Shown: positions 1-10,932 of the stretch, piece by piece
How the letters are laid out: each line of letters begins with the position of its first letter
Numbering within the stretch: position 1 is the first letter of the stretch
From: Malachius bipustulatus
Taxonomy: Eukaryota; Arthropoda; Insecta; Coleoptera; Melyridae
Length of the DNA: 64,000 bases
Assembly (NCBI GenBank): GCA_910589415.1
Contig: CAJUUM010000031.1
Coordinates: 1,550,001 to 1,614,000, forward strand
Direction: 5' to 3'
The notes under the pieces: model-generated
Database searches by the model: none
What the model saw: only the letters and a program-made list of their open reading frames with translations
What the model was told of the DNA's origin: nothing
Translations under genes and position numbers: made by a program

Positions 1-730
1 ACCTACCTTATTATTCTGCGGGTTCAAAACTCTTGCTGACGGTCGCGGCTCTCTTAAGGCGGTTGCGTAAGTGTACACAAAATAATAGCACTAGTTACTA
101 TTCCCGGAACGGGGCGGAAACAATAATTCTTAAGAAAAACTTCGTGGACGGTACTAAGTCGAACGAAATCCAGAAGAGCAGAGAGCAACACCGGTCACTA
201 TTCCCAGACGGGGCGGAAACAATAATGCTTAACACTTTAATTGCAGACAGTAGTAAATCGGATGAAACCAAGAAAAGCAGAGAGAGATTCTTCGCGTTCC
301 GGCCTTATATGCCCGTATCCCTACCGCGGTCGTAATCTAAGAATTTTTATTAAATTTGTAAAAGAATCGAAGCCACGCTAGCGATAAACCTTATTTTTCT
401 CTTGGATTAATCAATTTACCTGCGATTGCGGCCGTTATCGCGTAGCGTTATCTCCTCGGCGACTGGAGTCTTCAGCTTCGGTGTATGAATTCGACGATTT
501 AAAAATGTTATTTTTACGGCTTATGTATAAAAAACCAAGTAGGTAGGTATATTAATAATAAATTTAAATATTGGGAAACTGACCGGGACTCGACTTTGCT
601 TCATGATTTGATTGATTTAATTAATTTAAAAATAACAAAAGACAATGAAAAACGTAAATAACTGGGAATCTCTGGCACAACCCCTGACACTAAGACAAAA
701 ACGAAGGCCGGATTTCCGGACTTCGTTACA
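1..730 (-). repeat. 3' LTR (partial) of the deleted gypsy element
   Basis: Identical as read to 5393-6122. It ends at 730 in CTTCGTTACA, which is the sense start TGTAACGAAG. The other end lies outside the window. A 100-codon open frame at 33-335 recurs in the other LTR at 5425-5727; it has no recognisable domain and is probably chance. Confidence 0.9.
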
Positions 731-741
731 TCCCCCCCTCG
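731..741 (-). other. Polypurine tract of the deleted gypsy element
   Basis: On the minus strand CGAGGGGGGGA abuts the 3' LTR start TGTAACG directly, the expected place for the plus-strand primer. Between here and the coding frame at 1274 lies about 530 bp of AT-rich untranslated sequence. Confidence 0.75.
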
Positions 742-1273
742 TCGGATAAAAAAAAAACCAAAAGTTTTTTTTTCTCACTTAACTTAACTACCGGGACGGA
801 CAGCTCGCTCAAACCTTACAAAAATAAACAGAATATCAATCAAAAAGAACATAAAATAAAACCTACCTTAAAATTTAATCCAATGAATATGTACAAGAAA
901 TAATCCCTCTAATAAATTTATATACACACAAAAAATTTAATTCACCACAATACTTTTATTAAACAAACCTTTAACCTAATGAATCTCAAATAGTACAAAT
1001 TCGGATACAAAGAAAAATGAACTCACCCCGAAAAAGAAAAACAGAAATTAACCCCTGCTGGATCTCACTCTCGCGTACCTCCTCCAACATGTCGTCGTTT
1101 CGGGTTCAACGGCACCCGGACGTAGTATCTCCTCGTCCGCGGTCGAGTCGCTTTGCCACCACCTTCGGCGACGCTCGGCAGGATCGAACATTTCGCTGCG
1201 ATCCTAACAGCATACGGGTTAATATGGCGGTGCTGAACGAACGCCGAACGGGTGGACGGACAACGGGAAGGCA

Positions 1274-2812
1274 TCAAGGTCGGACGGCGGGGAAAGGCGG
1301 ATTAGCGACATACGGTTTCAAATCTTTTACGTGGATCCGTCGGAGACGCCGACCCGTCTCCCCTTTCAAGTCGTACATGACGGGGGAAATTACTTTTGTC
1401 ACGGTGTACGGGCCTGAATACTTTGGCGCCAACTTCGCGGCCAAACCCTTCACTCCCGAGGACAGATGATGTTCCGCCCTCATTACTTGATCTCCTACCC
1501 GGCACTTGCGGTGACGGTGGCAACTCTGTTTTCGCCTGGCAGGAAGGTTTTGGGCGTAAAAGGGACCTCTCACGACGGACGGACGTCGGAGTGGTTGCTT
1601 CTCCTTTCGCCTCCTGCGATAAGGATGGCTCCCTTCGGCACAGGGTAACAATTCGACGACTTCGGTGCGGACACTTCCGTGCGCTTGGCGCCCATGATGT
1701 CGACAGCGGTCTCTCTCGGACTGGACGCTAGAAGGACGACTCGGGACGTTGACAATCCCTGTCACAGCGGACGGACGCTGGACTCGTCTACTTCCGTTTC
1801 GCAGGTTACGGGGCGGACGACTCGGGACCTCGGCAGGTCCTTTTACGACTTTCGGACGTCGGAGTCGGTTCCGTTTCCCGCGAATTCTCGGTTCATCCAC
1901 TGAAGGGTCCACCACATCGTGAGCGTCAGGAGCGTACGCGTTCGAGGCCGAGCAGGCCACAGACGGTTCGGTCTGGTTTCGTGCCAGACGAGCACGGCGG
2001 ACTCGGGCGCGTCGGTGTCTCCGGCGGCGAGGTCTGCAGACAAACGGGGCCTCGAACAGGCCTGTCTCGGCAGGACGCGGTTGGTCACGTCTATACCTGC
2101 TCCTGGGGGCGGAAGACTGATTGCCGGGATCATCGCCGGCTCCCGTTTCTGCGGACGGGTCTCGTAGGGGATATCTTCGCCCCTGCATACGCACTTCGCG
2201 CTTCAAGAAGGCATCCAACCGCCCGCGCTGTTCCGGTGTTAAGTGGTCGTGAGGCGCGGGGGCGGTGGCCTCATCAGCCGGTAAGCTGGCGCTCGTTTCG
2301 CTCTCGGGTGAGGAAGGGACGGTACTCGGCCCCGTGACTGTTGCACATTCACATTCTCGTCCCGACTCCTGTTCATTCTCCGGACGGCAGCTGCGGTCGG
2401 GGTTCGGGAGGCACTTCCTCCCCTCTGGCTCGATAATCACTCTTTCCTCGACCTTCTGTTCGGACGGGACACTCAGGTGGTACGTTTTACCTCGAATCCG
2501 GATGCTTCGCGTTCCCGTGTCGATCGCAAAATCGTCGGTACCCAAAAAGTCCATTCCCAACACTATATCCACCGGTAAGGACGGTAAAACTAAGCAGGCG
2601 GCCCTCAGCTGGTCTTGTTCAACGTCGATGTTGACCAAATATGTTTCTAGGACCGGGACGTACTCTCCGCTCGCTACACGAGCCGTGGTCCCTTGCAACC
2701 GAACTACTTGAACGCCTTCATGACGACAGAGAGTTGCTGCTTTGGGTCCGATGAATGTGCGTGTCGCGCCTGTGTCCACCAGTGCGTGGAACGTTTCCCC
2801 TGCGATGGTCAC
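1274..2812 (-). CDS. Aspartic protease frame fused to an integrase C-terminal tail (deleted pol)
   Basis: The first ~120 codons are a retroviral-type aspartic protease: catalytic LVDTGATRTFIG near residues 11-22 and a flap-like VLGMDFLG around 85-92. The last ~60 codons, with KYSGPYTVTKV, resemble the GPY/F module at the C-terminus of Ty3/gypsy integrases. Between them lie about 300 Arg/Pro-rich residues with imperfect repeats (LRRPKVVKGP, VQRPSAVTG, LRRPSVVRGP) where RT, RNase H and the integrase core should be. The first codon here is GTG; the frame is open upstream to about 2930, overlapping the end of gag in the -1 frame, so production by -1 frameshifting is likely rather than a separate start. 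The open frame after such a large deletion is unusual. Confidence 0.75.
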   Translation of the reverse strand: MTIAGETFHALVDTGATRTFIGPKAATLCRHEGVQVVRLQGTTARVASGEYVPVLETYLVNIDVEQDQLRAACLVLPSLPVDIVLGMDFLGTDDFAIDTGTRSIRIRGKTYHLSVPSEQKVEERVIIEPEGRKCLPNPDRSCRPENEQESGRECECATVTGPSTVPSSPESETSASLPADEATAPAPHDHLTPEQRGRLDAFLKREVRMQGRRYPLRDPSAETGAGDDPGNQSSAPRSRYRRDQPRPAETGLFEAPFVCRPRRRRHRRARVRRARLARNQTEPSVACSASNAYAPDAHDVVDPSVDEPRIRGKRNRLRRPKVVKGPAEVPSRPPRNLRNGSRRVQRPSAVTGIVNVPSRPSSVQSERDRCRHHGRQAHGSVRTEVVELLPCAEGSHPYRRRRKEKQPLRRPSVVRGPFYAQNLPARRKQSCHRHRKCRVGDQVMRAEHHLSSGVKGLAAKLAPKYSGPYTVTKVISPVMYDLKGETGRRLRRIHVKDLKPYVANPPFPAVRP

Positions 2813-2892
2813 GCGCAGGAAGGGACGAGTATCGAGATCGAGGGTTGATGCGGACGGTGAATGTTCGGTGGGGGCGGGTACGGCCGGCGTAT

Positions 2893-4278
2893 TTACCCGC
2901 CCCTCATCTCGTTTCCCGAATGGCCGCAGTCACAGTCTCGCGACATAACGCCGACTTTATTGCACCGGGAACAGAAGATTTTGGGTCGACCTGTACATTG
3001 ACTACGGAAGTGTCCGGTCTCCCCACACCTCCAGCACATGATTCGGGGGCTCTCCGGCGGCGAGAACCGAACCGATTTTCGGGGCGCTGTATCGCCGTCC
3101 GCATTCGGTATGGGCGGCTGGGGGTTCGGTCGGACTGGGGCGCGCGGTTGCCATCTGTCTCGGCGCGTGTCACTGCCTTTGGCGTAGGCGGGGGTGTGAA
3201 ATGCGTGTGTTCCGGTTTCTGCTTGAGAAAGTCCGTGAGCGCCCCTCAACTCGCTCAGCACGTCCTGCGCCGATTTCGCATCCTCCATCAGCGTTTCTAC
3301 GTCTTCGTATCGCCGGCCCCACAACATTTGCTTGATTTCGGGGCGCAGGTTGCGATTTATCCAGTCCAGCTGGCGGTGCGGAGCTATTTGACCATGACGC
3401 CTGAACAAGGTCTGCATGGCCGTGATGTACTGTAACACATTCTCATTCGGGCCCTGCACACGACGGCTAATCTCGGCTTCCAGCTCGAAGGAGTAGTCAT
3501 TCTTGAAGAAGTAGTTACGAAACGATAGCAAGAAACTCGGCCACGTTGTCATACTACAGGAGTTGTTCCGGTACCACGCCAAGCATTCCCCCTCCAACAG
3601 TAATGGCATCGTGCGGAGCATTCGTTCCTCGCTCACCCCGTATATTTCCCGGAGCTCTTCCAGACGCTCTAAGAAGTCGGTGGCGTCGGTTCGGCCGTCG
3701 TATCGCAGGTTCCATGCGGCCACGTTGGGCGGGCCTATCGGTTCGGTCGGTCGGTAAGTCGGCAGGCCCGTTGTGAGGACATATTGAGGGGGCGCATAAT
3801 ATGTCGGGCCGGGCGTCGAAAACGCCGGTGGGTTCGCGAAGGAGGGTGCGGTCAGGCGGGGCTGCGTCGGGTTTGCTGCAGCTCCGCTCGATGTGTGCGT
3901 CGCTGGGGGCATCGCGTTCATCGTGTTCTGCACCGAGGGTGCGGCCTGCGTAGTCGCGATGTCTTCGCCACCGATCGAAGGCCCTTGGGTCCCGGTTTGA
4001 TTGGTCGGGACCAGCGCGTTGGACGGTGACCTAGAGAGGGATCTTATCTTGCCAGCTAATGCCTTACGTTTCTCCTCTACGGTTCCCGGACATGGTACCC
4101 CCAGTTTATTCAACTCAGCGTCCAGCTCATCCTTCTTCAACCTATATATCCAGGATGTACGCGCTTCCTCCGTATGGACCAAGTTATCAAAGAAGATGTT
4201 GAGTTTGTCCGTCGACTGTCCGGAGGGTCCGCACGCCCCTGATCCTTCTTCGGAAACGGTTCCTTCCACCTTCGACAT
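2893..4278 (-). CDS. Gag polyprotein of the deleted gypsy element
   Basis: 461 codons. A Gag capsid region is recognisable around residues 190-350 (WNLRYDGRTDATDFLERLEE, later LQYITAMQTLFRRHG), of the type also found in insect Arc-like proteins. Two zinc knuckles lie near the C-terminus: CWRCGETGHFRSQC is complete, while CSRCNKVGVMSRDC has Val where the His ligand should be. The N-terminal half is low-complexity and Pro/Thr-rich. The frame is intact and starts about 100 bp inside the primer site. Its product would build the particle that packages the element's RNA. The pol frame overlaps its end in the -1 frame. Confidence 0.85.
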   Translation of the reverse strand: MSKVEGTVSEEGSGACGPSGQSTDKLNIFFDNLVHTEEARTSWIYRLKKDELDAELNKLGVPCPGTVEEKRKALAGKIRSLSRSPSNALVPTNQTGTQGPSIGGEDIATTQAAPSVQNTMNAMPPATHTSSGAAANPTQPRLTAPSFANPPAFSTPGPTYYAPPQYVLTTGLPTYRPTEPIGPPNVAAWNLRYDGRTDATDFLERLEELREIYGVSEERMLRTMPLLLEGECLAWYRNNSCSMTTWPSFLLSFRNYFFKNDYSFELEAEISRRVQGPNENVLQYITAMQTLFRRHGQIAPHRQLDWINRNLRPEIKQMLWGRRYEDVETLMEDAKSAQDVLSELRGAHGLSQAETGTHAFHTPAYAKGSDTRRDRWQPRAPVRPNPQPPIPNADGDTAPRKSVRFSPPESPRIMCWRCGETGHFRSQCTGRPKIFCSRCNKVGVMSRDCDCGHSGNEMRGG

Positions 4279-4375
4279 GTTGGCTGAACAAAACGGACGG
4301 AGGGTGGACGACTACGCTCGGTGATGAATGAGGCGGCAAAAAAAAAATTCGGTTCGGTGACGGAGCGTCTATCAG

Positions 4376-4393
4376 GTCCCTGCTCGGGCGCCA
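4376..4393 (-). other. Primer binding site (tRNA-Lys type)
   Basis: The minus strand reads TGGCGCCCGAGCAGGGAC, seven bases inside the LTR edge. It differs by one base from the familiar 18-nt site complementary to tRNA-Lys(UUU). Its position fixes the LTR boundary at 4401 and the minus-strand orientation of the element. Confidence 0.85.
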
Positions 4394-4400
4394 AAAATTA

Positions 4401-6122
4401 TGTGACGATTGTTCGCGTTCTGAGGATCCGGTTTCGTGGTTTGACGGTACTCACCTTCGGATGTCTCGGGCGCCAGATTTTTGGAAGGGTTTACTCCCTC
4501 GGGGAATCTCTCGCTGAATTCCCTGTCGAACTTGTTCACACAATTGACACCGTTGTGGTGCCCTTGTCCCTAAGGTAGCTCACTGGAGACGGAATTAGCC
4601 CAGGGGTCGGTTGGTTGGACGCAAAAATCAATAAAATAAAATCGTGCGTGGCCACGTGGTCTTTAGGCACGGAGCCACGAGCGCTGGGCAATTCACGGAG
4701 CGAAGATGTGGGCGAGAAGGCGGTTGTAATTGGTAACAATACACACACAAAATAAAACTCACAGATAAATGAAAACAAGCTTTATTTGTACCCCTTATTA
4801 AACTAATTTTATTGCAAGTTCGGCGGTCGATCTGAGCGAGTCGACTGGTCGGTAAAATAATATAATACGGGTTAAATAAAATAAAATGTACGGGCAACGG
4901 TTCTTGTTCGCAAAAAAATTAACAATACGACGAACGGCGGAGTATTTCGGCCGTGCGCGGGAATAAAAATGTAACGAGAGGTGTGATGCGGGGTAACCCT
5001 GCTAATAGTTGCTGAAGACGATAATTTTGTAGAGATACACAGTTTCGCACGGAGACACTCCTGAGGTGCGGCATCCGGCCGGGCTTAACACCGCATGGAA
5101 AGACACCTACGCCTCGGGGTGAATCCCTATATGGCCGCGTAACTACTTCGGCGTTAACCCCTGACTCGCCGGGCCATACACCGCATGGAAAGTCAGGTAT
5201 CACGCGTCCGTAGGTACACACACCGCCTAGTGCACTCCTAGTAAGGGCCAAATAATTCTCTACGCTACGACAGGGTTGCTGGCACCTAATGAGCCTAATC
5301 TATCGGGTACGTCGCTAATCTCGGTGAGGGACGGGAATAAATAAAATCTCGACAAACGGGCACAATTAAATTCAACTCGATATTTTATTCGCACCTACCT
5401 TATTATTCTGCGGGTTCAAAACTCTTGCTGACGGTCGCGGCTCTCTTAAGGCGGTTGCGTAAGTGTACACAAAATAATAGCACTAGTTACTATTCCCGGA
5501 ACGGGGCGGAAACAATAATTCTTAAGAAAAACTTCGTGGACGGTACTAAGTCGAACGAAATCCAGAAGAGCAGAGAGCAACACCGGTCACTATTCCCAGA
5601 CGGGGCGGAAACAATAATGCTTAACACTTTAATTGCAGACAGTAGTAAATCGGATGAAACCAAGAAAAGCAGAGAGAGATTCTTCGCGTTCCGGCCTTAT
5701 ATGCCCGTATCCCTACCGCGGTCGTAATCTAAGAATTTTTATTAAATTTGTAAAAGAATCGAAGCCACGCTAGCGATAAACCTTATTTTTCTCTTGGATT
5801 AATCAATTTACCTGCGATTGCGGCCGTTATCGCGTAGCGTTATCTCCTCGGCGACTGGAGTCTTCAGCTTCGGTGTATGAATTCGACGATTTAAAAATGT
5901 TATTTTTACGGCTTATGTATAAAAAACCAAGTAGGTAGGTATATTAATAATAAATTTAAATATTGGGAAACTGACCGGGACTCGACTTTGCTTCATGATT
6001 TGATTGATTTAATTAATTTAAAAATAACAAAAGACAATGAAAAACGTAAATAACTGGGAATCTCTGGCACAACCCCTGACACTAAGACAAAAACGAAGGC
6101 CGGATTTCCGGACTTCGTTACA
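4401..6122 (-). repeat. 5' LTR of the deleted gypsy element
   Basis: 1722 bp. The termini form a short inverted repeat: the plus strand begins TGTGACGATTG at 4401 and ends CTTCGTTACA at 6122 (sense start TGTAACGAAG). The 3' half (5393-6122) is duplicated at 1-730. It is unusually long for a gypsy LTR. Confidence 0.8.
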
Positions 6123-7433
6123 ATACTTATAAATGTACTTTGGCTTTTCCATCGGAAATGAACACGGACTGCAAGGGAATCCCAATGCGCCGCTCTGGAA
6201 GTGGTGCATGAGCAGAGATTTGCGTTTACTTTGAATCGTTTATTGATCAGAAAACACACCCCTCATGCCCGTATTCACAAACGATAATTTCCTTAATAAT
6301 TACGTAATTAATTATCCCCATCTCATTCTATTGCAAAAAAACTGCATATCTCGGTTAACTTTAACTTTAACTTTTCACGTCAGCTTTAAAATATTTTCAT
6401 TGAAGTTTTAGGGGTCACTTATGTCTGAGAAATTTAGTTTATAGGGCTCTACAAACTAACAATGGGCTGGGTGCTGCGCTGCGTAGAAAAGGCAACCGAA
6501 GAAAATCATGTGACCATCTATTGAACAATCGTTGCTATGGAAATATGTACCTAAGTTCATATCGTTTTCATAATTGACCGAAGTCACTGAACTGACTTGG
6601 TCAATTATCGCAATGAACACGAGGAGTGGAGCTTGCCAAACGTAACCGTTGATGTCTGCCGAAGTTGTAGACGAAGCGTTCGGAGCAAATCTTCATGCAC
6701 CACGGAAAAACATCATGGAATCAATTTTGATTTCAGTTGAAGCCATACAGTAATCACAGCATACACACATTTAATACTTGGTGGAAAAATTGAATAGATG
6801 TGAATTTGTTTTACATTTTCGGAAGAAATAAGAATTTAGCCAAAATTTGGGAAATTTCGACATGCTGGAAGTTTGTTAAAATATAAACATTTTCTTCTCC
6901 AACTTTCTCTGCATCAAAGTATTATCTTGAACTGAAAAGATAATAGATAGGTACATTTTGTATATTTATGTCGGTAATTTTTTATTAAGTATTTATGCTC
7001 TTCAAAATCAATATAGATTTTTTCCTATTATCTTATCCCATTATCTTATCTTATTCCTATTGTTTTTTTTTCTTGGTTTTCCAGCGATTCAATTTTTTCG
7101 ACAAGTCGCGAGCTAAAAATTTCAAAATTCCAAATAAACAAAAATTTGCGCTTCGTTCAAAATTAAATTCAGATTAATTTTTGTACAGACTTTTCCATGG
7201 CGATTTTCTGGAGAAATATAACAAAAAAAATGCAAGAGGCGTTTCCTTAGGATTTATATATTTCTTTATGATACATCCTCTCAGTTTCTGAAGAAAATTT
7301 TTAGATTCAAATTTTTCTGAACATGTGGTGTATTTTTTACTTTACCTACAGGACTATATTTATAATTATTTACTAAATAAACAATGGTAACATGATAATA
7401 ATGGAAATGTATTGTTACCTCCAATTAATTATA
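6123..7433. other. Intergenic, no supported gene
   Basis: AT-rich sequence between two mobile elements. I see no long reading frame, RNA gene or repeat that I can support. Confidence 0.5.
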
Positions 7434-8261
7434 CAGGTGTCCCGTAATTAGCATGCAATACTGAAACAGCAGATTCTATTTTCAAAAACATGAAAAAAAG
7501 TTCCTATAAAAATAGGTCGAGAATGCTTCCTAAGGGGGCTACAGCCCCCGAAAGGGGAGCCCATGAAGATGGTTTTTACTTAATACCTCCGAACCCGTTC
7601 AAGATAGAAAAGTGAAATTTTGGGAATTTATCAAACTTTTCTATGGCCAATAATAAGATGCAAATACAAAAAATTTAGAATTTCCAGCAGGGGGGTCAGA
7701 TAGGTGAAGAGTGAGGTTAAAATCACCCTAACTTTTTTCGTATGTACCTCGTGCCAGGATTTAAGATCAGATTATGAAATGTTGAAGTTTTTTACACAAA
7801 AAAGGTCGCCTTGTTGAATTTCGATAACATGCACCGTTTTCGCTTAAAATCGATTTAAAAATTACCTTACATGGCATAAAAATTCATATTGAAACACAAC
7901 TAAGTAAATTATTGAAACACAACTAAACACTTACTAAGTAAGAAAACATATACTTAACACAATAAGGGTGATTTTAACCTCACTCTTCACCTATCTGACC
8001 CCCCTGCTGGAAATTCTAAATTTTTTGTATTTGCATCTTATTATTGGCCATAGAAAAGTTTGATAAATTCCCAAAATTTCACTTTTCTATCTTGAACGGG
8101 TTCGGAGGTATTAAATAAAAACCATCTTCATGGGCCCCCCTTTCGGAGGCTGTAGCCCCCTTAGGAAGCATTTCTCGACCTATTTTTATAGGAACTTTTT
8201 TTCATATTTTTGAAAATAGAATCTGCTGTTTCAGTATTGCACGCTAATTACGGGACACCTG
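7434..8261. repeat. Foldback element with ~300-bp inverted arms
   Basis: The left arm starts CAGGTGTCCCGTAATTAGC at 7434, and its complement ends at 8261. The arms match to about 7733 and from about 7965 (both hold the segment with GGGGGGTCAGATAGGTGAAG), with ~230 bp of spacer. TA flanks both ends, as for a Tc1/mariner-type target. It has no coding frame, so it is a non-autonomous MITE-like palindrome. Confidence 0.85.
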
Positions 8262-8320
8262 TATACCTAGCTATTTCTTTATGCGTCCCTGCTTATGCCA
8301 AAATCGCATAAATACGATCT

Positions 8321-8852
8321 TGTTGGATTCCCAAGTTGGATGAATAAAATTAACGGATAAATTCCACTATTTTATTAGAAAAACACCAACTTTACACATT
8401 AATTAAATCTGTAAGTCTTACTTTATTCTAACCGTAAACGTAACAAGAAGTAGAATTGTGACTGTCTATTGCTGTAACTGCCTAGATTCTTCTCCTCCTG
8501 GACTCATATAACATTTCTTATCATTCGAGAACTAATTACTTATTAATTTCTTATTTCAAGGGTCACTCGATGTTAAAGTCCAGAAAGGACAGAAAAATAG
8601 GATGACATCTTAATTGATAGTAAACATACACTTTGGATGATGTAAACAACTTTGTAACAGTAAACATAAGAATTATTCTAAACAAGGTGATTAACTAATT
8701 ATGTTATTATATGACTAATGTATTACTTATATTGATTAGTACCTTATTATTAAAAATACATAATTATTTATATTAATATTATATACGTGACTAATCATAA
8801 AAGTTCTAAGTATAATACATAAAATATTCACGAGAGTTCTAGGTATACAACA
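8321..8852 (-). repeat. 3' LTR of errantivirus-like element A
   Basis: Runs from TGTTGGATTC to TATACAACA on the plus strand and matches 16068-16599 with one difference noted. Flanked on the left by the ATCT target copy. Confidence 0.92.
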
Positions 8853-8863
8853 CCTCTCCCCTT
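8853..8863 (-). other. Polypurine tract of element A
   Basis: The minus strand reads AAGGGGAGAGG directly against the 3' LTR start TGTTG. Confidence 0.75.
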
Positions 8864-8894
8864 AAAACTAATGACAATAGAATAAAACTTGTCA

Positions 8895-10930
8895 TTAGAT
8901 TGGAGTCGCACTTTTTCTGCTTGTAGAACTTCTTAACTCGTAAGTTCTTCTTGGTTGATGTGTCGTACTCTTGGGTTTCATAAACACAGTTTGTTCATCT
9001 TCTTCTGCAGGTGACTTTGTTCTGATTTCTACTAGTTCATGTTCATTGTCGAAGATTACAGTTTCCCTGGATCGATGATGATAGTCTGAAGCGAAATTAC
9101 AGTTGACGAAATTTTTTATGAGTGGTGGTACCGTTACCCCATTGTTGTTTTTAGTGAAACAACATAGTCTTCGCAGAGTTTTTCCGCAGCCGAACCAATT
9201 GCAGCAGTTTCCACAAAGAATAATGAAGGTCAGGGCTCCCAATACTGACAATAAGATCGTATACCATTTATAATGATGCGCGTGTATTGGATTTTCTAGC
9301 TGAGCCGTGATTATTCGATCTAGGTCGTCTAACTTGTTGTCGGCGTACTTCAATTCAGATAAGTCCACATTTGTAAACTTGATCGGCTTGAGTTGAGGAG
9401 TCTGTAATCTGCTCGTATCCTTGATGATGCAACAGTCATCTTCGATTATGCTGATTCCAGGAATCACGTGGGAAATGTTGTGTTTCTCTTCATGGTTTCC
9501 TTCAAGGACGTACAAGTTGGTATATCCTTTGCATTCTTTGGATATTTCCAATAATCGCTTCCAATGATGTCAACATCTTGAACGTAGTTGTTGCAGACCA
9601 AAGTGACGGTAGTTGGTTCTGGTACAACATAGAGCCATTGGTTGTTGTTCAGGTAATGCCATGTTTCAATAATTGCATAAATGGTTTTCGTGCGACAATT
9701 TGCAGGAATATTGTCGGAATGGGAGGTAAGTAAAGAAACCTCGCAGTGATGTTGTTCAGCTCTTCCGGTGACGTGTAATCCCTTACAGATGTACTGACTA
9801 CTCGAAAACTCAATACATTTCGTCAAATCGTGCATAAGGACGAAATGGGTTTTGGAGATGGAAAGGAGTAGGAAGTTTTTCTGAGGTTGTATATAAGAAT
9901 AGTAGGATAAATTTTTATGTTGGATTGGTAGGGGTATCATTTCATAAATGTTAAACCTATTTTTATTAACTAAAGGTATTTTAATAGCAAAAAAGATCAA
10001 TCCTCTGGTGACAAAGATTTCTAGATCAACTATTTTGTAAATGACATGTAGGTGCTCATAGTCAGGTGTTACAGGTAATTCGAAATCGCCTTTGTAAATA
10101 GACATTTCGTCGAAGAGAATCCTTGGCGTTATTATTAGAGGTGAAAGGATTCCGTGTTTGCCTAAATTAACGGCTTCGATATATTCGTTACCATGAGCTA
10201 AAATTTGATTAGCAAGAGTAGCTAACGTAAGAGTATGTTGCGTTATCAGGGTTTCTAATTCAAGATTATTAATGGAGTTAGACGTTCCTGATATGAAAGA
10301 GTTTATAGTTTTTAAGTTTTCATTCAACCTAGCTTCATTCTGTTTTAATGACGTAACAGAGTTATTAAAGTTTTTGATGGTACTAGAAATTATTTGAATT
10401 TGTGACTTCAGCAGCGTTTGCGTTTGTTTATTGTCTTGAAAAAGTGATTCAATACTTTCGCTGTAGAATTTCGCATCTGAGGCACTAGGAGTTCCAAAAA
10501 GCCAATTTAGACCATATGATACACCATCAATTAGACCGCGTTTTCTACGATTGTCTTTCTTAGCGCCCGTTAAATGTTTCAGTGTGTCAATTTTTTGATT
10601 TATCGTTCGTAATTGACCGTTAAGAATTTTTAGAGTTTGATCACAATGAAACTGTACATGGTTACGCTGTGAATCATCCTTGAGACTTGTTCTGCATAAT
10701 CCTAGCGATTTAGTATAATACCTTTCTAGTATGTATTGACCTTCTTCTAAATATGAAACATTGATGTGAGTTAGAAGGGTCAATTTTGAGGTCGATATTT
10801 GAGCAGTACCTAAGAAGTTATAAAATAGTCCGCTAGTTTGCGTAAGAGGCGTGATGTTGAATGGTTTGGTTCCAGAGATAACAAGGATAGGTGATAGGAA
10901 AAGAAAGGAAAGTGCGATTGAGTATATCAT
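8895..10930 (-). pseudogene. env: Errantiviral Env (baculovirus F-like), split by a frameshift
   Basis: The upstream part (10930-9464, 488 codons) starts two bases after the pol stop with a hydrophobic signal sequence, MIYSIALSFLFLSPILVISG. A furin-type site RRKR followed by the hydrophobic GLIDGVSYGLNWLFG near residues 130-148 is the fusion-peptide arrangement of F-like Env proteins, and heptad-rich helices follow. The downstream part (9551-8895, 218 codons) is in another frame and holds the transmembrane segment (YTILLSVLGALTFIILCG) and a cytoplasmic tail. The two frames overlap over 9464-9551, so a small indel there separates ectodomain from anchor. In the family Env is made from a spliced RNA and mediates membrane fusion; this copy would yield an unanchored product. 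Confidence 0.85.
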
Positions 10931-10932
10931 CG

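Larger units (their letters stand above)
1..6122 (-). mobile_element. Internally deleted Ty3/gypsy LTR retrotransposon, cut by the window edge
   Basis: Two direct repeats (1-730 and 5393-6122, offset 5392) read the same base for base and are parts of the LTRs. Read on the minus strand the element runs 5' LTR (4401-6122), primer site, gag, a protease frame joined to an integrase tail, polypurine tract, then the 3' LTR, about 990 bp of which should lie left of the window. Reverse transcriptase, RNase H and the integrase core are absent, so it cannot move by itself. Matching LTRs still imply recent insertion, so copying by a related element is likely. The GC-rich coding part stands out from the AT-rich surroundings. 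Confidence 0.9.

Noticed and set aside
33..335. 100-codon frame repeated in both LTRs of the first element
   Set aside because: It is duplicated only because the LTR is; no domain and no start context.
1017..2711. Several plus-strand frames across the deleted gypsy coding region
   Set aside because: They are antisense shadows of GC-rich gag/protease frames on the minus strand.
4970..6122. LTR boundary at TGTAACGAGAG (4970)
   Set aside because: It also matches the LTR end inversely, but no primer site follows it; the site at 4376-4393 places the edge at 4401.
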